A stretch of 11,942 nucleotides of DNA, from positions 1-11,942 of the forward strand of contig CAJGCJ010000055.1 in NCBI GenBank assembly GCA_904501775.1, given 5' to 3'. Within the stretch, counting starts at the first letter, position 1; the number at the start of each line of letters is the position of its first letter. Positions 6,972-11,942 of the stretch are shown piece after piece. Position numbers and translations under genes: made by a program. The stretch comes from an uncultured Bacteroidaceae bacterium (GTDB taxonomy: Bacteria; Bacteroidota; Bacteroidia; Bacteroidales; Bacteroidaceae). The notes beneath the pieces are model-generated. The model saw nothing but the letters and a program-made list of their open reading frames with translations. It was not told where the DNA came from and ran no database searches.

Positions 6972-7220
6972 TCAGTTGAAGGGATTCGACTCCAATGAAT
7001 TCTGCTCGATAAGGCACATGGCAGCGTCCTCGTCGCAATCGTTTACAAGTACCAGCACATCGCCGCCCATGGTGTAGGGGGATGTTACAGCAGAGATGGT
7101 ATTGTTCTCTAACATGCAGGCAATGTGGTTGGCCTCAAGCAGTCCCTGTACAAGCTGTGCCTCCCACAGATTTCCGTTGAACACCTTGACTAAATGATTT
7201 TGCTTTGCTTTATCTCTCAT
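6972..7220 (-). CDS. Small DUF2007-family protein (putative signal transducing protein)
   Basis: This is an 82-residue soluble protein resembling DUF2007. It begins LVKVFNGNLWEAQLVQGLLE after a short basic N-terminus, the usual 'feed a change in molecule choice' fold of this family, then has HIACMLENN, GGDVLVLV and a Cys-containing C-terminal helix (DCDEDAAMCLIEQ). The domain is widespread in bacteria, is named as a putative signal transducer, and has no established biochemical role; it is sometimes fused to transport or phosphatase modules. The frame could start ten codons upstream, but AGGAGG at 7231-7226 lies five bases before ATG 7220-7218, which fixes the start. No membrane segment or signal peptide is visible. 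The gene is divergent from frr with about 217 bases between the two starts. Confidence 0.8.
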   Translation of the reverse strand: MRDKAKQNHLVKVFNGNLWEAQLVQGLLEANHIACMLENNTISAVTSPYTMGGDVLVLVNDCDEDAAMCLIEQNSLESNPFN

Positions 7221-7225
7221 AATTA

Positions 7226-7231
7226 CCTCCT
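7226..7231 (-). promoter_or_regulatory. Strong Shine-Dalgarno site that fixes the DUF2007 start
   Basis: On the minus strand AGGAGG sits five bases upstream of the ATG at 7220. This is a full anti-SD match, uncommon in Bacteroidota, where most mRNAs lack one. The other genes in this window show nothing as strong. Confidence 0.75.
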
Positions 7232-7369
7232 TTTTATATATGAAGAACAATATAAATGTGTAAATGTTGTCTTTCTGCGAATGTAATAAAATCTAATTAG
7301 AGCGCAGTAGGCATCAATTTTAAAATTGTTAAAAATGCTTAAATGGACGCTCTCTTCACACTTTCTCTA

Positions 7370-7378
7370 TATTTTTGT
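7370..7378 (+). promoter_or_regulatory. -7 promoter element for frr-rsgA
   Basis: TATTTTTGT matches TAnnTTTG(C/T). The predicted start of transcription, near 7384, would leave about 54 bases of leader before ATG 7438. The -33 region has no clear TTTG. The position also argues against translation starting at the upstream in-frame ATG at 7384. Confidence 0.5.
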
Positions 7379-7437
7379 AAAAGATGCGCAGCGGTAGTCT
7401 GGTCGCATCGGTTATGAATAACTTAAACACTTTATAT

Positions 7438-7998
7438 ATGATAGACGTAAAAGCATGCCTTAACGAGGCCGAAGAGATGATGGACCTCGCAATTATGCAC
7501 CTTGAAGAGGAGTATTCTCATATTCGTGCCGGAAAGGCTAATCCTCATTTGCTCGATTGTGTACGCGTTAGTTCTTATGGTTCAGAAGTTCCCTTGAACA
7601 ACGTGGCTACTATTACCACTCCCGACCTTCGCACAATCAACATCAAGCCCTGGGATAAGAGTATGTTCAGTGCAATAGAGAAGGCAATCATCGACTCACC
7701 TGTAGGTATTATGCCTGCAAACAACGGCGAGGTTATTATCGTAGCCATTCCTCCTCTCACCGGTGAGCGTCGCCAGCAGCTTGTAAAGCAGTGCTCACAT
7801 GAACTCGAGACAGCAAAGATCAGTATCCGCAACGCACGTCGCGATGCTATTGACCAGCTGAAAAAGTCCATCAAAGACGGTACCCCCGAGGACGTAGCAA
7901 AGGATGGTGAGGAGAAATTGCAAAAGATACACGACAAGTTTATCAAGAAAGCCGAGGAGTTGTTCGCTGCCAAGGAGAAAGAGATTATGACTGTCTAA
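7438..7998 (+). CDS. frr: Ribosome recycling factor
   Basis: The 186-residue product has the standard RRF length and pattern. The N-terminal helix MIDVKACLNEAEEMMDLAI leads into HIRAGKANPHLLD (the conserved RAGxA), then TPDLRTINIKPWDKS, GERRQQLVKQ, IRNARRDAIDQLKK and a C-terminal long helix. With EF-G the protein splits the post-termination ribosome so that subunits and mRNA can be reused, an essential step. An in-frame ATG exists at 7384, but the family N-terminus begins at 7438, and 7384 coincides with the expected transcription start, so 7438 is preferred. rsgA follows after 11 bases on the same strand, which suggests one transcript for two ribosome-related factors. Confidence 0.96.
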   Translation: MIDVKACLNEAEEMMDLAIMHLEEEYSHIRAGKANPHLLDCVRVSSYGSEVPLNNVATITTPDLRTINIKPWDKSMFSAIEKAIIDSPVGIMPANNGEVIIVAIPPLTGERRQQLVKQCSHELETAKISIRNARRDAIDQLKKSIKDGTPEDVAKDGEEKLQKIHDKFIKKAEELFAAKEKEIMTV

Positions 7999-8009
7999 TA
8001 CTTTGAGGC

Positions 8010-8942
8010 GTGCAGGGAGTAGTTGTTAAGAGTGCAGGTAGCGTTTATACGGTGCGTACCGCCGATGGTAATCTTGTCGATTGTCACATAAAGGGCAATT
8101 TCCGCCTTAAGGGCATAAAGAGCACCAATCCGGTAGCAGTGGGTGACAATGTAAAGTTGATCATCCGCGAAGACGGTACGGCATATATCGTTGAGATTCT
8201 TGCCCGTAAGAACTATATTGTACGCAAGTCCTCGAATCTGTCCAAGCAGTCACATATATTGGCGGCCAATCTCGACCTCTGTTGTCTTATTGTTACCGTC
8301 AACCACCCTGCAACATCAACTACTTTCATCGATCGTTTCCTTGCATCGGCCGAGGCCTATCGTGTACCGGTAATTATTGTATTCAATAAGACAGACCTTT
8401 ACAACGATGAGGAGAAGGACGAACTCGACTACCTTGTAGCCCTGTACGAGAGTATATCCTACAGGTGTATAAGGACGAGTGCAACTACCGGAGAGGGTAT
8501 TGACGAACTGAAAGAGGCTATGAGGGGAAAGCTGTCGTTGCTTGCCGGCAATTCGGGAGTCGGAAAATCGAGCATTGTAAATGCCATATCGCCCGAGATT
8601 GCTGCCAAGGTAGGTGAGATTTCGCGCATACACGATACAGGTATGCACACAACCACCTATACGCAGATGTTCGAGATTATGCCCGACAGTTACCTTGTAG
8701 ATACTCCGGGAGTAAAGGGTTTCGGATCCTATGACATGGATACCGAAGAGATTGCCCACTACTTTGTGGAGTTTTTTGAACTCTCGTCGGAATGTAAATA
8801 TGGCAACTGTACGCATACGCACGAGCCGGGATGTGCCGTGCTTGCTGCATTGGAAGAGGGCAGGCTCGCTCCTTCGCGATATCAATCCTATCTGAGCATG
8901 CTCGAGGATAAGGACGAAGGAAAGTACCGCGCAGCAGAATAA
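8010..8942 (+). CDS. rsgA: Ribosome small-subunit-dependent GTPase A
   Basis: The 310-residue protein has the circularly permuted GTPase order typical of RsgA (YjeQ). An N-terminal OB-fold (about 1-65) precedes G4 NKTD (126-129), G5 SATTGEG (157-163), G1 GNSGVGKSS (180-188), the switch region HTTT (213-216) and G3 DTPG (231-234). A zinc knuckle follows with C-x4-C-x-H-x5-C spacing (Cys262, Cys267, His269, Cys275). The protein checks late maturation of the 30S subunit and releases assembly factors by hydrolysing GTP. Translation starts at GTG 8010-8012, giving MQGVVVKSAGSVYTV, as in relatives; no upstream ATG fits. It lies 11 bases after frr, and a perfect 26-bp hairpin lies just beyond its stop. 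Confidence 0.95.
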   Translation: MQGVVVKSAGSVYTVRTADGNLVDCHIKGNFRLKGIKSTNPVAVGDNVKLIIREDGTAYIVEILARKNYIVRKSSNLSKQSHILAANLDLCCLIVTVNHPATSTTFIDRFLASAEAYRVPVIIVFNKTDLYNDEEKDELDYLVALYESISYRCIRTSATTGEGIDELKEAMRGKLSLLAGNSGVGKSSIVNAISPEIAAKVGEISRIHDTGMHTTTYTQMFEIMPDSYLVDTPGVKGFGSYDMDTEEIAHYFVEFFELSSECKYGNCTHTHEPGCAVLAALEEGRLAPSRYQSYLSMLEDKDEGKYRAAE

Positions 8943-8947
8943 GATTT

Positions 8948-9000
8948 TTATATATAAATAGTGAGCCTCCCAAATTGGGAGGCTCACTATTTATATATAA
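8948..9000. terminator. Bidirectional hairpin between rsgA and asd
   Basis: A perfect 26-bp inverted repeat (8948-8973 with 8975-9000) has a single central base; in RNA the innermost A-T pairs would open to form a loop. The core GTGAGCCTCCC is flanked by AT-rich outer arms (TATATAAATA) rather than a clean T-tract. It sits 5 bases after the rsgA stop and 15 bases before the end of convergent asd, so it likely ends both transcripts. Confidence 0.85.
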
Positions 9001-9015
9001 CCGTTATTCGGTTTG

Positions 9016-10023
9016 TTACTTCTTGGGGTTGTTGATAAGATACTCGGCTATCTGCACTGCATTGAGCGCTGCACCTTTCTTTATCTGGTCACCTACAATC
9101 CACATTGTTATTCCATTAGGGTTTGTAAGATCCTTGCGTATACGTCCTGCATATACGGGGTCCTTGCCTGCAAGGAAGAGGGGCATGGGGTACTCCTTCT
9201 TTTCGGGGTTATCCATGAGTACAAGGCCTTCTCCGTTGGCAATGGCTTCGCGTACCTGCTCCACTGTGAGGGGTTCTTCGGTCTCTATCCACAAAGATTG
9301 TGAGTGTGAACGCAATGCGGGAACACGCACACAGGTAGCGCCCACTGCGATGTCGCTGTGCATAATCTTGCGTGTCTCGTTGAACATCTTCATCTCCTCT
9401 TTTGTATATCCGTTCTCGTCGAAGACATCAATCTGGGGGATTACATTGAATGCCAGCTGATAGGCGAACTTCTCAACAGTGGGCTCCTCGCCTGCGAGCA
9501 CCTGACGGTATTGCTCATAAAGCTCGGCCATTGCCGATGCGCCTGCACCGCTGGCAGCCTGATAGGTTGATGAGTGTACACGCTTGATGTGTGAAAGCTT
9601 CTCAATGGCGTTAAGTGCAACCACCATCTGTATTGTTGTACAGTTGGGGTTTGCGATAATGTTACGCGGAGTATCGTATGCGTCTTTGGGGTTCACCTCG
9701 GGCACTACAAGGGGTACATCGCTGTTCATGCGGAATGCACTTGAGTTGTCAATCATTATTGTGCCGTGCTTTGTGATTGTTTCGGCAAACTCCTTTGAGA
9801 CACCACCGCCGGCCGATACAAAAGCATAGTCGATGCCTTTGAAGTCGTCGTTGTGCTGCAACTCTTTTACTGTGTATTCTACACCCTTAAAGTTATAAAC
9901 CTTTCCTGCACTGCGTGCCGAGCCGAACAGCTCCATTTCGTCGAACGGGAAATTTCTCTCCTCGAGAACGCGCAAGAACTCTTGTCCAACGGCTCCGCTT
10001 ACACCTACAATAGCAATTTTCAT
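9016..10023 (-). CDS. asd: Aspartate-semialdehyde dehydrogenase
   Basis: The 335-residue enzyme reduces beta-aspartyl phosphate with NADPH to aspartate semialdehyde, the branch point to lysine, diaminopimelate, methionine and threonine. Residues 7-15 (GVSGAVGQE) form the nucleotide-binding loop. NPNCTTIQ places the catalytic cysteine at Cys128, YQAASGAGA (154-162) is the conserved segment after it, and LRSHSQS gives the catalytic His240. No key residue is missing. The frame is open 28 codons further upstream to 10107, but the family N-terminus MKIAIVGVSGAVG starts at 10023 and a -7 promoter box at 10067-10075 lies within that extension, so 10023 is used. The gene is divergent from tcdA and ends facing rsgA across a hairpin. 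Confidence 0.96.
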   Translation of the reverse strand: MKIAIVGVSGAVGQEFLRVLEERNFPFDEMELFGSARSAGKVYNFKGVEYTVKELQHNDDFKGIDYAFVSAGGGVSKEFAETITKHGTIMIDNSSAFRMNSDVPLVVPEVNPKDAYDTPRNIIANPNCTTIQMVVALNAIEKLSHIKRVHSSTYQAASGAGASAMAELYEQYRQVLAGEEPTVEKFAYQLAFNVIPQIDVFDENGYTKEEMKMFNETRKIMHSDIAVGATCVRVPALRSHSQSLWIETEEPLTVEQVREAIANGEGLVLMDNPEKKEYPMPLFLAGKDPVYAGRIRKDLTNPNGITMWIVGDQIKKGAALNAVQIAEYLINNPKK

Positions 10024-10066
10024 TGTTTTATTCTGTATTAATTGTTTACGTGATTTGATAATCATC

Positions 10067-10075
10067 GCAAAATTA
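10067..10075 (-). promoter_or_regulatory. -7 promoter element for asd
   Basis: The minus-strand reading is TAATTTTGC, identical to the box before the 5'-nucleotidase genes at 6318-6326. It implies transcription starting near 10060 and a leader of about 37 bases. The -33 box is not obvious. Confidence 0.5.
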
Positions 10076-10118
10076 CAAGAAAAATTACATATATAACTCT
10101 TGTGCACTCATTTTTTTG

Positions 10119-10127
10119 TATTTTCGC
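10119..10127 (+). promoter_or_regulatory. Possible -7 element for tcdA
   Basis: TATTTTCGC differs by one base from TAnnTTTGC and lies about 20 bases before the tcdA ATG at 10148. A similar TTCG variant (TACATTCGC, minus strand, 7285-7277) lies upstream of the DUF2007 gene. Neither has a clear -33 partner. Confidence 0.3.
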
Positions 10128-10147
10128 AAATAAAACAACAGAGTAGT

Positions 10148-10858
10148 ATGAATGACAGTCAGTGGTTGCAGCGTGGTGTGCTTGCTCTTGGTTGCGAGAA
10201 AAGCGATGCTCTTGCCAATGCTCATGTGCTTGTTATAGGTCTTGGCGGAGTCGGCTCATGGGCAGCCGAGATGTTGTGCCGTGCAGGTGTGGGCAGGTTA
10301 TCCATTATAGATGCCGACAGGGTGGATGTTACCAATGTCAACCGTCAGATGCCTGCGTTGCACTCAACCGTAGGGCAATATAAAAGTGATGTGGTGGCAG
10401 CGAGGCTACGCGATATAAACCCCTCGCTTGTGCTCAATGTCGAGAATGTATATGTCGATGAAGAGAATATCCACACGTTGCTCGATACTCTGAAACCTCA
10501 CTTTGTGGTCGATGCCATTGACACTCTGCCTTCAAAAGCTGCTCTTGTAGTGGCTTGTTGGCAACGTGGTATAAAGATTGTGTCGAGCATGGGTGCAGGT
10601 GCAAAGAGCGACTTGTCGAAGATACGCACAGGAGAGCTGTGGCGAACCGAGAATTGTGTGCTTGCCCGTAATCTGCGCCGTCTGTTGCGCGAGTGGCGTG
10701 GTAAATACAAACTGCCGGTTGTCTTCAGTGCCGAGGAAGCCAACAAGGCGGCCGTTGCTCCAAACCCGGCAGGCGGAAAGCCTATAATAGGCTCTTTGGG
10801 TTATTATACGGCTGTTTTTGGTTGTTACCTCACAGAATATGTAATACGTAATATATGA
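10148..10858 (+). CDS. tcdA: tRNA threonylcarbamoyladenosine dehydratase (ThiF/E1-like)
   Basis: This 236-residue protein is a ThiF/MoeB-type adenylating enzyme of the TcdA (CsdL) group. Residues 26-37 (HVLVIGLGGVGS) form the nucleotide-binding loop. IDADRVDVTNVNRQ (54-67) carries the Asp and Arg/Asn that position ATP, and VVDAIDTLPSK (120-130) is the second conserved acidic segment. A GSLGYYTAVFGCYLTEYVI helix closes the protein. TcdA uses ATP to cyclise t6A at position 37 of ANN-decoding tRNAs to ct6A, which helps decoding. E. coli TcdA is somewhat longer (about 268 residues). The start at ATG 10148 gives MNDSQWLQRG, which fits the family; an upstream in-frame ATG at 10100 adds no conserved sequence. 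The stop overlaps the start of the ABC ATPase gene by four bases. Confidence 0.88.
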   Translation: MNDSQWLQRGVLALGCEKSDALANAHVLVIGLGGVGSWAAEMLCRAGVGRLSIIDADRVDVTNVNRQMPALHSTVGQYKSDVVAARLRDINPSLVLNVENVYVDEENIHTLLDTLKPHFVVDAIDTLPSKAALVVACWQRGIKIVSSMGAGAKSDLSKIRTGELWRTENCVLARNLRRLLREWRGKYKLPVVFSAEEANKAAVAPNPAGGKPIIGSLGYYTAVFGCYLTEYVIRNI

Positions 10859-11508
10859 TAGATATCATAAATATAAAAAAGAGCTTTGGCGATTTGCAGG
10901 TGCTTCGCGGTGTTGACCTTCACATTGAGCGTGGCGAGATGATTAGCATAGTAGGGCCAAGCGGAGCCGGCAAGACAACGCTGTTGCAAATTATTGGAAC
11001 GCTCGACAAACCCGATAGTGGTTCTATTGTATATAATGGTAAGGACCTATGCCGCATGAGCGCCTCTAATCTTGCGCGTTTCCGTAACGAGCACATAGGC
11101 TTTGTCTTCCAGTTCCACCAGCTGTTGCCCGAGTTTACAGCACTCGAGAATGTGACCATACCTGCTCTTATTGCAGGCCGCAGCCGTTCACAGTCTGCTG
11201 CCGAGGCTATGGAATTGCTCAGTCTGATGGGATTGCAGGAGCGTGCGCATCATAAGCCCTCCGAGTTGTCGGGTGGCGAGTGCCAGCGTGTAGCAGTGGC
11301 GCGTGCGCTTATAAATCGTCCCGATGTGATACTTGCCGACGAGCCGTCGGGCAGTCTTGACAGTAAGAATAAAAAAGAGTTACATAATCTTTTTTTCGAC
11401 CTACGCGACAAATTCGGACAGACATTCCTTATTGTAACTCATGATGAAGAACTTGCGTCGCTGACAGATAAAACCATAAAGATGGTTGACGGCGCTGTTC
11501 AAATGTGA
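10855..11508 (+). CDS. LolD-like ABC transporter ATP-binding protein
   Basis: The 217-residue ATPase has a full motif set: Walker A GPSGAGKT (34-41), Q-loop Gln86 (FVFQFHQLLPEFTALENV), signature LSGGECQ (138-144), Walker B DVILADE (157-163), D-loop GSLD and H-loop His196. Length and sequence place it in the LolD/MacB/FtsE group. LolD powers release of lipoproteins from the inner membrane towards the outer membrane; MacB-type relatives export peptides or drugs. Its ATG overlaps the tcdA stop as ATGA, so the pair is translationally coupled. No permease (LolC/E or FtsX-like) gene is seen next to it: transcription stops and the next gene is convergent. The partner must be encoded elsewhere, as is common for lolD in Bacteroidota, but I cannot assign the subgroup firmly. 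Confidence 0.88.
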   Translation: MIDIINIKKSFGDLQVLRGVDLHIERGEMISIVGPSGAGKTTLLQIIGTLDKPDSGSIVYNGKDLCRMSASNLARFRNEHIGFVFQFHQLLPEFTALENVTIPALIAGRSRSQSAAEAMELLSLMGLQERAHHKPSELSGGECQRVAVARALINRPDVILADEPSGSLDSKNKKELHNLFFDLRDKFGQTFLIVTHDEELASLTDKTIKMVDGAVQM

Positions 11509-11621
11509 AAAAAACTTAAATTAACGGGGAAGGTATTTGACTTTATACTGTATTTAAAGTCATAAGTGTGAGGCAAGTATTACATATTTGTCTTACTTGT
11601 TATTTTTCCAATGTTTGGTGG

Positions 11622-11651
11622 CTACGGCTCTTGTTTATGCAAGAGCCGTAG
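11622..11651. terminator. Hairpin between the ABC ATPase gene and the right-edge membrane protein
   Basis: CTACGGCTCTTG (11622-11633) pairs perfectly with CAAGAGCCGTAG (11640-11651) around the loop TTTATG. The plus strand continues TGTTTTGTTGT, and the minus strand reaches an A/T-rich run only after several bases. It lies 16 bases beyond the convergent membrane-protein stop but 113 bases after the ABC ATPase stop. Confidence 0.72.
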
Positions 11652-11667
11652 TGTTTTGTTGTCATCT

Positions 11668-11942
11668 TTAGAAAAGGGTGTAGAGAACATATATCCAGTG
11701 TGCCGTTATTGCTGCCACCAAACCGCCTATTGTGTGCGCAAGAATGGCCTTGTAGGTCAGGTTTCTGTATCCGAGCGTGTCGAGCATTGCTGTGTGTGTG
11801 CTCAGGTAACCGCTCCAGCACATACCTATTGCTGTGAACACTGCTATTGCATTTCCGTCAATCCAACCGGCATTTATAAAATTGGGAACAAGTCCCAATG
11901 CAGCACCTACCGCGCCCAATGCTGTGATGGGGAATGCGATAA
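11668..11942 (-). CDS. Integral membrane protein, C-terminal part, runs off right edge
   Basis: The visible 91 residues are the C-terminus of a hydrophobic protein whose frame stays open to the right edge. Segments rich in Ala, Gly, Ile and Leu (AFPITALGAVGAALGLV, AIAVFTAIGMCWSGYL, ILAHTIGGLVAAITAHWIY) suggest about three membrane helices, broken by NAGWIDGN and by HTAMLDTLGYRN. The pattern of a small-residue helix followed by a short polar loop resembles nucleoside-recognition (Gate) domain transporters, but the fragment is too short to call. No start can be given. The coding region ends facing the ABC ATPase gene. Confidence 0.65.
   Translation of the reverse strand, partial: IAFPITALGAVGAALGLVPNFINAGWIDGNAIAVFTAIGMCWSGYLSTHTAMLDTLGYRNLTYKAILAHTIGGLVAAITAHWIYVLYTLF

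Noticed and set aside
8316..8987. 223-codon open frame antisense to rsgA
   Set aside because: It overlaps the GTPase motifs of rsgA and the terminator hairpin, and has no recognisable domain.
8975..9460. 161-codon plus-strand frame starting in the rsgA-asd hairpin
   Set aside because: It begins inside the hairpin and runs antisense to conserved asd sequence.

Overview
The window looks like chromosomal DNA from a member of the order Bacteroidales (Bacteroidota). Three things point there. Several genes are preceded by the Bacteroidota promoter signature TAnnTTTG(C/T), in two cases with a TTTG -33 box at the right spacing. Most starts lack a clear Shine-Dalgarno sequence. The protein families are typical of the group: a DUF4988/CotH lipoprotein, a DUF4369-TlpA protein, and a 5'-nucleotidase split over two lipoprotein genes. 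I cannot place it to genus.

Layout, left to right. A 5'-truncated view of pckA (ATP-type PEP carboxykinase, minus strand) runs off the left edge. It is followed by a 524-base AT-rich gap holding a well-formed pckA promoter and a perfect 11-bp-arm palindrome beside it. A large plus-strand gene (987-3446) encodes a surface-type lipoprotein with a coiled coil, a short collagen-like repeat, a DUF5018-like domain and a CotH-kinase domain. On the minus strand, 6289-3506 holds three exported proteins: a 5'-nucleotidase C-terminal domain lipoprotein, its metallophosphatase partner, and a TlpA-like thioredoxin.

Divergent from these is rplS (ribosomal protein L19). A small DUF2007 gene follows on the minus strand. 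Then come frr (ribosome recycling factor) and rsgA (small-subunit maturation GTPase) on the plus strand, asd (aspartate-semialdehyde dehydrogenase) on the minus strand, and an overlapping plus-strand pair, tcdA (tRNA ct6A dehydratase) and a LolD-like ABC ATPase. A membrane protein enters from the right edge on the minus strand.

Most genes are housekeeping: gluconeogenesis, translation and ribosome biogenesis, aspartate-family amino acid synthesis, tRNA modification and envelope transport. The accessory part is the cluster of exported proteins at 987-6289. Four convergent gene junctions each carry a long hairpin that probably terminates transcription from both sides. I found no mobile element, CRISPR array, tRNA or rRNA, and no clear defence or otherwise new multi-gene system. 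The least ordinary items are the CotH lipoprotein and the palindrome next to the pckA promoter.
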